Below are positions 40,714-50,250 of a stretch of DNA of 64,000 nucleotides, one piece after another. This DNA comes from Streptomyces sp. NBC_00461. Lineage in GTDB: Bacteria > Actinomycetota > Actinomycetes > Streptomycetales > Streptomycetaceae. Where the stretch lies: contig NZ_CP107902.1 in NCBI RefSeq assembly GCF_036013935.1, forward strand, positions 310,001 to 374,000. The letters are read 5' to 3'. The first letter of the stretch is position 1. The number at the start of each line of letters is the position of its first letter. The notes beneath the pieces were generated by a model that saw only the letters and a list, made by a program, of their open reading frames with translations, was not told where the DNA came from and made no database searches. The translations under genes and the position numbers were made by a program.

Positions 40714-41787
40714 TCATCGGGTGGCGGGGAGGGTGGGCAGGATGCGGGTCTGGAGGAGATCGAGGAAGACCTCAGGGCGTTTGTAGATGGCGAAGTGGCC
40801 GGCGTCTTCGATGAGGGTGAATGCCTTGACCGGTGCCTGGACGTCGTCGAAGTAGGCGCGGGCGCGAGCGGGTGTGTTCACCAGGTCGCAGGCGCCTTGG
40901 ATGATGAAGAACGGGACGTCGAAGCGGGTGCCGTCGGCCCAGTCGTCGAAGGCCGCGGTGTCCGGCAGCACGACGGCGGAGACCATGAAGCTCTTGAAGA
41001 AGGTGACGATCTCGCGCAGCGAGTGCAGGGGCGAGTACCACAGCGACTTCATCACCACGGACTTCATCGCGGCGAACGTGTGGGGGTCGGTGGCGGAGGC
41101 AAAGCGGCTGAAGTGGCTGAACCGCTCGGCGCTCCAGCTCCGCTGGTCGGGGCCCATCTCGCGGACGGCGGCCAGTTCCTTCTGCTTGCCTGCCTGGGCC
41201 AGCCGGTCCAGAGCGGCGTAGTAGTCGGTGGTGTCCCGGCCGCCGTCGAAGATCTTCTGATCGGTGCCGATGTACGCGCTGACGAGGTGCGGGTGGGTGC
41301 GTGCGATGCGCATCGCAATGGCGCTGCCGAAGGAGCAGCCGAGCAGGATGACCTGCTGCACGCCGAGGCGCTCGCGGACGTGCTCCACCACCTCTACGGC
41401 GTCCTGCACCAGCCGCTCGAAGGACAACTTGCCCTGGCCGTCCGGCCCGGAGCGGCGCAGGGTCTTGCCGGTGCCGCGCATGTCCCAGCGCACCAGGGTG
41501 ACGTAGCTCTCCCAGTCGCGGGAGACGCCCGCCAGGATCGAGTTGGACGAGCCGGGGCCGCCGTGCAGTTCCACGATGACCGGGTTGGCGCGGTCATCGC
41601 CGCGGATGTGGAGCCACTGATCGAGGCCGCCGATCGTGGCGAAGTACTGCTCGTCGATGCCGTGGCTGCCGGTGATGCGCAGCCGGCGGGCGCTGGCGGA
41701 GCGGACGAGCGCGCGGCGCCCGAGGAGGCCGACGGCCGGGGCGGCGACGGTGGCGCAGGCCGCCGTGGTGATGACGGTAGCGAGCAT
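40714..41787 (-). CDS. Alpha/beta hydrolase (prolyl-aminopeptidase-like)
   Basis: 357 residues from ATG 41787 (CTGGAGGACGCC before it). A single N-terminal hydrophobic segment precedes the hydrolase: oxyanion-type VIVELHGGPGSSNSILAG, nucleophile elbow LLGCSFGSAIAM, late Asp in GACDLVNTPARARAYF, and His in EDAGHFAIYK. HGGPG is the S33 peptidase-type oxyanion loop. It is divergent from the TetR gene with two palindromes between, so it is probably the target of that repressor. The substrate is unknown. Confidence 0.87.
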   Translation of the reverse strand: MLATVITTAACATVAAPAVGLLGRRALVRSASARRLRITGSHGIDEQYFATIGGLDQWLHIRGDDRANPVIVELHGGPGSSNSILAGVSRDWESYVTLVRWDMRGTGKTLRRSGPDGQGKLSFERLVQDAVEVVEHVRERLGVQQVILLGCSFGSAIAMRIARTHPHLVSAYIGTDQKIFDGGRDTTDYYAALDRLAQAGKQKELAAVREMGPDQRSWSAERFSHFSRFASATDPHTFAAMKSVVMKSLWYSPLHSLREIVTFFKSFMVSAVVLPDTAAFDDWADGTRFDVPFFIIQGACDLVNTPARARAYFDDVQAPVKAFTLIEDAGHFAIYKRPEVFLDLLQTRILPTLPATR

Positions 41788-41818
41788 GGCGTCCTCCAGA
41801 GGATGCGGACCCAAAAAC

Positions 41819-41835
41819 CGTGTACGTGCTACACG
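41819..41835. promoter_or_regulatory. Palindrome 1 of the hydrolase/TetR region
   Basis: CGTGTA-cgtgc-TACACG, perfect 6-bp arms. Confidence 0.6.
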
Positions 41836-41843
41836 ATTAATTT

Positions 41844-41862
41844 CTGTGTATCTTATACACAG
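41844..41862. promoter_or_regulatory. Palindrome 2 of the hydrolase/TetR region
   Basis: CTGTGTAT-ctt-ATACACAG, perfect 8-bp arms, the strongest operator candidate. Both dyads share GTGTA/TACAC half-sites. Confidence 0.7.
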
Positions 41863-41906
41863 TTGACTGGGGGGTGCGCAAGACCCCTGGCGGAAAGGAG
41901 GCCGGT

Positions 41907-42659
41907 GTGCCAGCGAACAAGGAGAGTGATCGCGACCCGGGCGCCAGCCTCGCGCTGCTGTGGGGAGCCGCCGACGACCGTCCGCGGCGCGGGCCCAAGC
42001 CGAAGTTCACGCCCGCCCAAGTGGCCCGCCGCGGCATCGAGATCGCCGACGCCGAAGGGCTCGAGGCCCTGTCCATGCAGCGGGTGGCCGAGCTGCTCGG
42101 GGTCACCACGATGGCCCTGTACCGCTACGTCCCGGGCAAGCCCGACCTCATCGACCTGATGGTCGACACGGTGCTCAGCGATCCGCCCGACCTCACCCGC
42201 GTCCGGGGCGGCTGGCGCCCTCGCCTCGAAGCCTGGGCCCGCGCCTGCTGGGACGTCTACCGCGCCCACCCCTGGATCCTGACCGCGACGGGTCTCCGCC
42301 GGCACGCCATGGGCCCGCACCAAGTGGCCTGGCTGGATACCGTCCTGGCCTCCCTCGAGGAGACCGGACTCACTGCCCGCCAACGTCACGACGCCGCGAT
42401 CCTCGTCCTGAGCCTGGTGCGCAACCTCACCCAGGAGGCACTCGACCGCGACGAGCAAGGCGACCGGGAGTGGGACCGCCTCACCACCGACCAGCTCACC
42501 GCACACGCCGACCGCTACCCCGCCCTTACCCGGGCCATCGCCGAGGGCGCCTTCGCCCCCACCGGCGACGACCCCCTCGCCTTCGGTCTCACCTGCGTAC
42601 TCAACGGCATTCAGGGACTCGTGGCGTCGTCCGCGTACCTAGGAGCGGGGCAGCCATAG
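41907..42659 (+). CDS. TetR-family repressor
   Basis: About 250 residues from GTG 41907 (AAAGGAGG before it). DNA-binding part: ARRGIEIADAEGLEALSMQR and VAELLGVTTMALYRYVPGKP; the ligand part is the TetR C-terminal type (WARACWDVYRAHPWILTATG). The longer N-terminal arm (DDRPRRGPKPKFTPAQ) is typical of this subgroup. Likely a self-regulating repressor of the divergent hydrolase, acting at the palindromes 41819-41862. Confidence 0.9.
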   Translation: MPANKESDRDPGASLALLWGAADDRPRRGPKPKFTPAQVARRGIEIADAEGLEALSMQRVAELLGVTTMALYRYVPGKPDLIDLMVDTVLSDPPDLTRVRGGWRPRLEAWARACWDVYRAHPWILTATGLRRHAMGPHQVAWLDTVLASLEETGLTARQRHDAAILVLSLVRNLTQEALDRDEQGDREWDRLTTDQLTAHADRYPALTRAIAEGAFAPTGDDPLAFGLTCVLNGIQGLVASSAYLGAGQP

Positions 42660-43041
42660 GACCGCATCGGCCGGGATCCCGACCTTCAACGGCGGGAATC
42701 CGTCACCCCCGCTCGTCCAGCACTGCAGGTGAGCGCATTCCGTCAGTGGCCCATATCAGCCCACCACGGAATCTGCGATGAGTACCCATCACTTTCAGCG
42801 TGCACGCACCCACTGACAGCGACCGCCCCGCAGGCCCCAACTCGGAGCCCACGATGGCTCGCCGCCTGGCGCAACCAGCCCCTCCCCAACACCGTCCGCC
42901 GCCGCGCCACCACCCGCCGCTGACGCGGCACCAACCTCATGAGACAGCACAGCAGGGCGTGTTGAAAGTGCTTGCTGTGGGTTCGGGGCGAGCGGAGCGG
43001 TGGCCCTTGATCAACGCGGCCGGGCTTCATAACCTCGCTCG
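42660..43041. other. Intergenic, nothing supported
   Basis: No coding frame with a motif and no strong hairpin seen. Confidence 0.5.
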
Positions 43042-43473
43042 ATGGGACATGACGACCTTCCGACTCTTGAACTCGCCTTCCCGGGTCCGGAACGTGACCG
43101 TGGTGTGGCGGCGATCCTGAGCGGTCAGAAGACCGCGCTCACGGGTCTCCTGGAGATCTACGAACACGCCGACGAGGCAGTACCGGTGACCGGACAGCGA
43201 TTCTGGGTGCTTGATTCCGAAGGTCGTCCGGCCGTCACGATCGAGCTCGTCGACGTGCGCATCGTTCCCATGAAGGAGATCGACGACGACTTCGCGCGAG
43301 CAGAGGGACGCGGCTACTCCGACGTGGCGGAGTGGCGGGCAGCGCACGAAGAGTTCTTCCGGAGCGACGGCGTGAGCGAGTACCTGGGACGCACCCCGGT
43401 CATTGATGACGACACTCTTGTCGTTGCGGAACGCTTCCGAGTGGTCGAGCCCGACGACTCGGGTGGTCCGTGA
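43042..43473 (+). CDS. ASCH-domain protein
   Basis: 143 residues: VAAILSGQKTALTGLLEIYE, PVTGQRFWVLDSEGRPAVTI, IELVDVRIVPMKEIDDDFAR and EYLGRTPVIDDDTLVVAERF. ASCH domains bind RNA or nucleotides; close relatives are called RNA-binding or N4-acetylcytidine amidohydrolase-like proteins. Nothing near it points to a specific role. Confidence 0.8.
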   Translation: MGHDDLPTLELAFPGPERDRGVAAILSGQKTALTGLLEIYEHADEAVPVTGQRFWVLDSEGRPAVTIELVDVRIVPMKEIDDDFARAEGRGYSDVAEWRAAHEEFFRSDGVSEYLGRTPVIDDDTLVVAERFRVVEPDDSGGP

Positions 43474-43516
43474 CCCGCGTCCGACTCGATGGGAGTCCGG
43501 GAGGATCAGCGACGCT

Positions 43517-44722
43517 TCACGGGATGAACTTCACCTCTGGGAAGGCCATGCTCGGGCCTTCGAGCAGATACGTCCGGCGGTGCCGCAGGTGCAGGTCGAA
43601 GAACGCGAGCGGGTATGCCTGTTGGATCCGTACCGCCTGGGCCGGGTCGAGAGTGCCGATCATGTCCTGGATCTGCTGGGTGGTCATGCCGAGGATCTTG
43701 CCCGCTTGCGGGATCAGCGTTGCGTCGTCGCCGTACGACTTGTGGATGGCCCCGTCGGCCTGGATGTTCAGCCGCCAACCACGAAGGTGTGTCCAGAACT
43801 CGGCGACGTCCGACATGGCGGCCCGGGTAAATGAAGCGGTCATCATCATGAACGGCCGGTCCAGGTCGGTGGTGATGGTCGGCTGCATCGGGCCGTCGAT
43901 GCTGAGCCCGGCGCTGACGCGCTGGTCGGCGAGCATGGTGAGCGCGGTGGCGGTGCCGCCCTTCGACCAGCCGAACGCGCCGATGCTCTTCGGGTCGAGG
44001 GCACCGAGTAGGCCCTGGGGCAGTGGCCTGCCGTCGACGTCGGGGTTGTGGCCGCCGGCAAGGGCCTCGACGACGTCGAGCACGAACCGGAGGTCCGTGG
44101 CGAAGTCCCGGGGACCCAGGAACGGCGGGACCTCTGCCGGCACGGTGAGCCGGCCGTCGGGGAACTCGCTGAACCCGTCGTACGTGTGGTCGACGGTGAC
44201 CACCGCGTAACCGTGGCTGGCGAGTTCCTGGACCATGATGGTGTGGTCGCCGCGATGGCTGCCCGAGCCATGCGAGTACACGAGGACGGGCAGGCGGTGG
44301 CCCGTTTGGTACACGGGTACGCCGACGTGTGCGGCGGTGAGTGGGCCGAGGGCGGGATCAAGGGGGAAGCCGACGTCCGCCAGAAACGCCCGCAGCGCAC
44401 CCTGGGTCATCCAGGGAGCACGCGGCAGGTCCTTTGCCTTGCAAGCGGGGTACCACACGCTGGCCATCAACTCGCGATGATGCCCGGGGCCTGTCACGGG
44501 ATCCGGACGTGAGGTGTCGACGAGGTGGAGCGGTACCGAGCCCACCGGGTGCGGCCCAGTGGTTCTGGGCAGCGTGAGTTGCACAGGTGCGGGAGCGGTG
44601 GGAGCCGCCCACGCCTGGCGCGCTGCGCTGATCGGCACGGCGGCCCCGACCCCCGCGGCCAGTGCGGCTGCGAGCATGCGGCGGCGCGTCAGATCCGTCT
44701 TGGTGACCGGTGTGTTGGTCAC
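43517..44722 (-). CDS. Tat-secreted alpha/beta hydrolase (PAF-acetylhydrolase-like esterase)
   Basis: 401 residues from GTG 44722 (GGGGAGG before it); the frame is open far upstream but lies over the regulator gene. An N-terminal twin-Arg signal (TRRRMLAAALAAG...AWA) leads to a lipase-like domain: LPVLVYSHGSGSHRGDHTIM, VTVDHTYDGFSEFPDG, nucleophile GAFGWSKGGTATAL, and a late His in LHLRH. This is the platelet-activating-factor acetylhydrolase-like esterase group. It follows the wHTH regulator and membrane protein on the same strand, after an 88-bp gap. Confidence 0.87.
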   Translation of the reverse strand: MTNTPVTKTDLTRRRMLAAALAAGVGAAVPISAARQAWAAPTAPAPVQLTLPRTTGPHPVGSVPLHLVDTSRPDPVTGPGHHRELMASVWYPACKAKDLPRAPWMTQGALRAFLADVGFPLDPALGPLTAAHVGVPVYQTGHRLPVLVYSHGSGSHRGDHTIMVQELASHGYAVVTVDHTYDGFSEFPDGRLTVPAEVPPFLGPRDFATDLRFVLDVVEALAGGHNPDVDGRPLPQGLLGALDPKSIGAFGWSKGGTATALTMLADQRVSAGLSIDGPMQPTITTDLDRPFMMMTASFTRAAMSDVAEFWTHLRGWRLNIQADGAIHKSYGDDATLIPQAGKILGMTTQQIQDMIGTLDPAQAVRIQQAYPLAFFDLHLRHRRTYLLEGPSMAFPEVKFIP

Positions 44723-44810
44723 GTGTCCTCCCCAGGTTTGTTGGATGGTGTTCGGTTCGCTGGACGTCGGAGGGAGTCGCTCACTGCCCCAGGGTTTGCA
44801 GAAGTGCAGA

Positions 44811-45149
44811 TCAGGACTCCTGGGCTGAGCTGCCTTGCTCGATCTGGTGGATGAGTCGCTTGAGCTGGGTGACCTCCTCCTGCAGGGCGCGGCCACCGGC
44901 CGGGGTGAGGGAGAGCCAGGTACGGGCACGTTTCCCCTCGTAGCCCTTCTCGATCTCGACCAGTCCGGCCTTCTCCAGTACGGCCAGGTGCTGGCTGAGA
45001 TTTCCGGCGGTGAGTCCGAGCGCCGTGCGCAGGAAGCCGAACTCGACCCGGCGCGCCTGGTGGGCGACGGCGAGGATGCCGAGGCGGACACGCTGGTGGA
45101 CCACGTCGTCCAGGCCGGTGACGGGGTGCTGCTCGGGCTGATCAGTCAT
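44811..45149 (-). CDS. ArsR/MarR-like winged-helix regulator
   Basis: 112 residues: VRLGILAVAHQARRVEFGFL, TALGLTAGNLSQHLAVLEKA and the wing EKGYEGKRARTWLSLTPAG. It matches the small wHTH group that turns on or off a membrane protein encoded beside it. The start ATG 45149 overlaps the stop of the membrane protein gene (ATGA), an unusual order since the regulator is usually first. Confidence 0.87.
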   Translation of the reverse strand: MTDQPEQHPVTGLDDVVHQRVRLGILAVAHQARRVEFGFLRTALGLTAGNLSQHLAVLEKAGLVEIEKGYEGKRARTWLSLTPAGGRALQEEVTQLKRLIHQIEQGSSAQES

Positions 45150-45916
45150 GACGCGTTGCGCCGGGGCAGCTCGGCCAAGCCGAAGCCGAGGGCGCCTAGC
45201 AGGAGGAGCACGCCGGGGACGGCGTACTGGGGCAGGAAGAACCAGGGCGAGGTGAAGGGGATCCCCGCCCAGCCGGTGGTGAGCGGCACCAGCTCGATGG
45301 CCAGGTACACCGCGGTGAGCAGCAGCAGGGTGCGGCTGCGTTCCACCCAGGACAGCACCAGCAGTGGCAGCCCGACGGCTGTGGCGTTCCCAGTGAGTCG
45401 CTCCAGGAACCTCGTCACCCCGGAGCGGGGGTCGAGGTGCATGCCCCAGAAGTCAAGATGGCCGCCGGGCTGCGGCATCCCGTGGCGGGTGCTCCAGATC
45501 TCGGTGGCGGTCACCAGGCCGACCAGGGCGATCCCGGTGAGGATGTACGGCCGGACCGGGGTGCCGACCCCGCGGTTGCAGGAGCGGCGGATGTAGAAGA
45601 GCGCCGTCGCGGTGTAGGCAAGGGCGAGCCCGATGGGCCAGTACACCGGCGAGCCCTGCGTGACCTGCGTGACCTGCGTGACCTGCGTGACCATGGTGCA
45701 GCCGGTGCCTGCCGCGGGGTCGGCCGCCGGACACGGCACGGCCTCGACCTTGAAGGTGAAGCGGCTGACCAGAATGCCGCCCAGCGTGAGCACGCCGAGC
45801 AGCATGAGGGGGAACCAAGCGCCGCGCTGGGCGGCACGGACCCGGCGGGTCAGGTCACCAAGGCCAGCGAGGATTTCATGGGGAGTGCCCGGCGTGGGCA
45901 CCGACGCGTCTGCCAT
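45146..45916 (-). CDS. Polytopic membrane protein of unknown function
   Basis: 256 residues with about six hydrophobic segments (for example FPLMLLGVLTLGGILV, ILTGIALVGLVTATEI, GLPLLVLSWVERS, YAVPGVLLLLGALGFGLAEL). It resembles membrane proteins that pair with small wHTH regulators; role unknown. A perfect run of four VTQ repeats lies in the first extracellular loop (residues about 76-87), encoded by a 9-bp DNA repeat. Confidence 0.75.
   Translation of the reverse strand: MADASVPTPGTPHEILAGLGDLTRRVRAAQRGAWFPLMLLGVLTLGGILVSRFTFKVEAVPCPAADPAAGTGCTMVTQVTQVTQVTQGSPVYWPIGLALAYTATALFYIRRSCNRGVGTPVRPYILTGIALVGLVTATEIWSTRHGMPQPGGHLDFWGMHLDPRSGVTRFLERLTGNATAVGLPLLVLSWVERSRTLLLLTAVYLAIELVPLTTGWAGIPFTSPWFFLPQYAVPGVLLLLGALGFGLAELPRRNAS
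45656..45691. repeat. Four copies of a 9-bp repeat inside a coding region
   Basis: CTGCGTGAC occurs four times head to tail, keeping the reading frame of the membrane protein gene and giving a VTQ-repeat loop. Change in copy number would lengthen or shorten the loop by three residues. Confidence 0.95.
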
Positions 45917-46106
45917 GCCATCAGCTTTGCATTACAAACCAGTTCTGGCAAGAAACCTGCGTGCACTCCAAGGTCAGGTCCTGAGAAACCGGCGGTCCGA
46001 GGTCGACACCCACGGCCCTGATCGAACTGCGCGCCTCCGGCCGCGTTCCGAAGCACCTCACAACCGGCTGACCCGAACGGCAGGTCAGTACTGCCAGACA
46101 TGTGAG

Positions 46107-46718
46107 TCACGTGCGGGACGCTTCCCCTTTGCTCTGGTTCTTGATCATTCGACGGAGGCTGGTCCGTGCCGCGCCGAGCTCGTCCTCCAGATCGGTGATG
46201 TGGCTCTCAAGGCGGGACTTCGCGACAGTCGCTTCGTGCAGGTTTGCTTCAAGGCGAGCGTTGGCCTCGGTGAGCTCCTGGACACGGGTGGCAAGGTCCC
46301 GGGCGCCGAGTTGGTCGAGTTGTTGGCCGAGGTGGCGGCGGACGGTTTGCTGCAGCTGGTCGCGCTCGCCGCGGAGCCGGCGGATCTCCTCGCGGGCGAG
46401 TGCAAGGTCGGTGCGAAGGCCCGCAGGGCTGGCCTGAGCCGTCGTGGCTGGATGCGGTTGCGTGGACCGCTGCTGGTGGATGGCGGACTCGATGTGTTCG
46501 CGCACTCCGTCGGCGTAGGTGAGCCACGTTGAGACGTCGGCGGCGCGAGCGACGGCGGCGAAGGTGATGCGGTCGCCGTTGCGCATCATCTCTTGGACGG
46601 CGTCCAGGACGCGGGCGCGTTTCGTGCGGCTGTCACGACGGCGGGCCTCGCGCAGGACCTGGGCCGGTGTTCGGCTGGCCGGACCGCTGGCGGGCGGAGC
46701 GGTGGAGTGAGGGTTCAT
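46107..46718 (-). CDS. Recombinase partner protein (DUF6262/TnpC-like)
   Basis: About 203 residues from ATG 46718 (GGAGG before). N-terminal winged-helix-like part (RVLDAVQEMMRNGDRITFAA, VARAADVSTWLTYADGVREH), then a long coiled coil (EEIRRLRGERDQLQQTVRRH, ANARLEANLHEATVAKSRLE, ELGAARTSLRRMIKN). Such proteins follow two tyrosine recombinases in Tn554-like elements and are presumed to aid recombination. Its ATG overlaps the original stop of the recombinase before it (ATGA). Confidence 0.75.
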   Translation of the reverse strand: MNPHSTAPPASGPASRTPAQVLREARRRDSRTKRARVLDAVQEMMRNGDRITFAAVARAADVSTWLTYADGVREHIESAIHQQRSTQPHPATTAQASPAGLRTDLALAREEIRRLRGERDQLQQTVRRHLGQQLDQLGARDLATRVQELTEANARLEANLHEATVAKSRLESHITDLEDELGAARTSLRRMIKNQSKGEASRT

Positions 46719-49202
46719 GAGGGCCTCCGGTTGACGACGGTCAGTGGCAACGTCGTGCGGCCGTGGCTGGCGCGGGCTTTCCGCAGGACCGCGCTGGCTT
46801 CCTCGATCTCGGACCGTTCGTCGTCGGGCAGGCCAGCCAGCTCGTTCTGCATGGTGGCGATGACCTGCTGGAATGCGGCGATCTGCTAGGTGAGGTTGCG
46901 GATGACGAAACTGTCGACATCCATCGCCTGGGCGGTCTCGCGGTCGGCGCGAAGGGAGTTGATGTGTTCCTCGATCGCGGGGAGGTAGGACGGGTCCGGG
47001 CGATAGAAACCGCAGCCGGAACACTGGAAGCGGATCGGGCAGGCAGTTCCGCCTGCCTTGACGTTCGACGGCTCGATGCAGTTGCCGAACGGGACCGCGA
47101 CGGAGCGGGCCTCGTATCCGGTGTTGGAGCTCATCGGGGCGGGGTTGCCTGCGCGGTCGATGACGTGCAGGCGCATCGTGGAGACCGCGGCGCGTTTCCG
47201 CTTCAACGAAACCGTGTAGTAGCCCATGGTCGTGCTGATTTGCCGGTGGTCCATGAGCTCTCTGAGCACGTCGATCGGGACGCCGGCGTCGGCGTGACGT
47301 TGGGCGTAGGAGTGCCGGAACGCATAGGGGTAGATGAGCGTCCGGTCGAAAGGCAGCGGACTGCCGTCCGGGCCGGTGGTGTTGGAGTCGAGCTTCGGGA
47401 TGGCGTTCACCCAGCGCCGCAGATACCGCGACAGGTAACTGGGGTTGAGGTAGGGATCGATGTGATCCCCGGTGATCGTCGGGAAGAGATAGCCATCGCT
47501 GATCGACGGCGTCCGCAGCCGGCTGCGGACCGGCAGCCAGTCATGCACGGCTTGGGCAGTCTCCCTGGTGATCGGCAGGCGGCGCCCGTGACGCTTGCTC
47601 TTGTAGTTGTCCCAGATCAGCTCGTAGTCGTCGCCGGAGTGCTCCAGGCAGTTGGAACGCAGGCTGCAGATCTCGCGTGGGCGTCGGCCGGTGTCGCGAA
47701 CCAGCACATAGACGGTGCGGAGCATGTGCCGGACTTCGTCGTTGGTGAGACGCCCGTAGGGGATGCCTGCGCCGAGCGTCTCCAGGTGGGCGTCAAGCTG
47801 GGCGATGATCGGCTCCGGGATGGCCTTGCCGTTCTCGTCCTCTTCGTCGTGTCCGATGCTGTGCCGCCGGTGGTGGCGGGCGAAGGCGGTAGGGGCATCG
47901 GTCATCAAGCCCGTCCGGCGGCCGAAGTCAAGCAGGGCGAACAACTTGTAGGCCATGCTGCGGGCACTGTTTCGCGTGACAAGTGCGCCGTCCTTGCGGC
48001 GGGCTCTGCGGATGGCGTCCACTGCGGCGTCCATGTCGGCGGCGGTGAGCCGGGCCGGGTCCATGGCGCCGCCAGGCCGCTGGTTCAAGGCGCAGCGACT
48101 ACGAGCACGGCGACCCTGAAGGTGTCACGCAGGACCTCCAGCGAGGGGTCGATGTTGCGGGCCCATTCCAGCGTGAGATCCCGCAGCCATGGTTGGGTGA
48201 TGGCGGTGAAGTCCAGCTCGCCGTGCGTCGACCGAGCCCGTCCGGTCTTGGACTTCCGGGACGGTGCCTTGATGGACGGCAGGTGCCAGACGAGCTTGTC
48301 GGTGGGCTTGATACCGCGCATCTCCTCGTGGCCGACGTGCACCACGCGGTAGATCTCGTTGATGTGTGCCGAAGCGCCGGCGCAGGTCTTCGTGTGAGCG
48401 AGTGCCATGAGCTCGCTGCGATCAGCGTCCAGCAGATGCGGTCGGTCGCCCACCAGGCCGGAGAGCATCCGGACCAGAGTTGGGTCGATCTTTCCGCCGC
48501 GGGCATCGCGCTGCTGGAGGGCGTAGAGCATCTCCCAGCGCATCACCGGCTGGAAGGGGACCAGCGAGAACTGGTGAGCGCGCAGGAATGGTGTCTGCCG
48601 CGAGGCCCACTCCTCGACGGGCTCGTTCGGTGCGTCCCTCCGGTGCTTGGCGACGTGGTACGAACACAGCGTCTTCAGTCCCGACCGCTCTTGCTCGCAT
48701 CGGGCGATCGCGCAGGCCGGCAGGGTGTCGGTGAGCGGCACCGGCCCAGTGCGGGCCCAGACCTCGACCTCCGGGCTGCCGCTGGTGCACCAGGCGCGGT
48801 AATGGGTGAGGCAAAGTCGCCGGCAGTACTTGCCATGCGTGCAGCGTCGGCCATCGCGCTCGACCAGGCAGCGCGCCTGGTGCCGCCCTGGCGCGTATTT
48901 CCGCTCCTCGGGGACATGGGTGTCCAGGAACGTCTCACGGTCCAGGCCGCTGGCGCGGTGCTCGCGGATGCAGGACTTGCACATCCCTCGGCTGTTGCTG
49001 ATCGAAGGACAGGCCCGGGTCGGGCACCACCAGCCGACCGTGCGTTCGTTGTCGGGATCGCCGTTGAAGAACCAGGAAGCAGCGTCCACTCATCCGGCCG
49101 CCAAGCGGGGTCGATCCGGCCCTGCAGCCACTCCACCCAGCCGTCGAGGTCGAGCGGCGGCAAGCTGGGCGCCGGCGGTGCAAGTGCTGTTGACGTCGTC
49201 AT
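46717..49202 (-). pseudogene. TnpB-type tyrosine recombinase, three lesions
   Basis: The gene would encode about 828 residues in one piece. Segment 1 (49202-49090) starts [20 protein letters not shown]; a one-base shift at 49089 leads to segment 2 ([20 protein letters not shown], Cys-rich N-terminal part, LRDTFRVAVLVV); another near 48100 leads to segment 3 (RLTAADMDAAVDAIRRARRK, catalytic RDTGRRPREICSLRSN, KSKRHGRRLPITRET, YAFRHSYAQRHADAG, ISTTMGYYTVS). TAG at 46886-46888 cuts off the last 56 residues (AAFQQVIATMQNELAGLPDD...), which end in the ATGA overlap with the next gene. Catalytic Arg, His, Arg and Tyr are intact in segment 3, but a full protein cannot be made. Confidence 0.85.
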
Positions 49203-49790
49203 CGTCGTGCCTCCCTGGTTCGCCGGGCAGTGGATTCCACGGCCTCGCGCATATCGCCTTCGGTGGGGTGCAGGTAGGGCTGCATCGACGAGCGGGAGAC
49301 GTGGCCCAGCAGGTGCTGGGCCACGTCCTCGGGCACCCCGGAGCGGATCCAGCTCGTGGCGGCGGAGTGCCGCAGCATGTGCGGGCGGGCGGGGAACCCG
49401 GCCCGGCGGGCGAGCCGGTCGAACATGTCCTTGGCGTTGTGGTAGGTCATCGGCCGGCCCAGCGGTGCCCGGAACAGGTTCACGAACACCATGTCGGTCA
49501 TCTCTGCCGCCGAGACCTGGCCGCGTTCGTACTGGTAGTCCGCGTAGAGGCCGACCACTTGCTCAGTGACCGGGATCCAGCGGGAGTAGGCAGACTTCGC
49601 CAAGGCCCCGTTGGGGTTCAGCCGCCTCCTCACGTGCACGTGTGGGCCGGTGATCTGGCAGCCGAAGATCTCCGACCGGGTCAGGAAGTGCATGTCCTCC
49701 CGGTGCAGCCCCAGGCCCTCACCGATGCGGATCCCGGTGCACCGCAGCAGGGCCACCAGGGCCACCACGAACTTGATCGTCCGGCTGTTG
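49199..49790 (-). pseudogene. TnpA-type tyrosine recombinase, C-terminal catalytic part
   Basis: [20 protein letters not shown] (first Arg), [36 protein letters not shown] (His-x-x-Arg region), [19 protein letters not shown] (His and Tyr). The N-terminal part is missing: beyond 49790 the DNA is iron permease gene. Its stop overlaps the TnpB start (ATGA), so the three genes tnpA-tnpB-tnpC were one translationally coupled unit. Confidence 0.8.
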
Positions 49791-50250
49791 ACGCTCGGCA
49801 TGGGCGCGGGCGTCCTGATCGTCACCTCCTTCCTCGCCGTGGGCCGGGAGGGCCTGGAGACCGCACTGTTCCTGTGGACCACCGCGCAGGCGGCCGGGGA
49901 GTCCGCCGGGCCCCTGACCGGCGCCGCGATCGGCCTGGTGCTGTCAGCCGCACTGTGCTGGGGCCTGTACCGGCGGGTGCTGAAGATCAACCTGACGAGG
50001 TTCTTCACGGCCACCGGCGTGGTCCTGATCGTCATCGCGGCCGGTGTCCTCCGCTACGGCCTGCGCGACCTTCAGGAGGGCGGTGTACTGCCCGGGAAGG
50101 CGGCGTACGCCGTCGACCTGAGCGGCAGCGTCGACGGCAGTTCCTGGTACAGCACCCTCGTCCAGGGCGTGTTCAACGTGACGCCAGCCATGACCTGGCT
50201 GCAGGTCGTCGGCTACCTCGCCGTGGTGATGACGCTGTTCGTCCGCGGTG
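49791..50250 (+). pseudogene. efeU: EfeU (FTR1-type) iron permease, middle-to-C part
   Basis: [20 protein letters not shown] carries the second REGLE iron-binding motif of FTR1/EfeU, followed by membrane spans ([31 protein letters not shown]) and [19 protein letters not shown]. The first half with the first REGLE is missing; the break at about 49790 joins the recombinase gene. After RGA the frame runs into the next fragment. Confidence 0.8.

Noticed and set aside
40624..42159. 511-codon plus-strand open frame
   Set aside because: Antisense of the alpha/beta hydrolase running into the TetR gene in a wrong frame.
44723..45091. N-terminal extension of the esterase gene
   Set aside because: The frame is open but overlaps the wHTH regulator on the same strand; GTG 44722 has a good ribosome site followed by a Tat signal.
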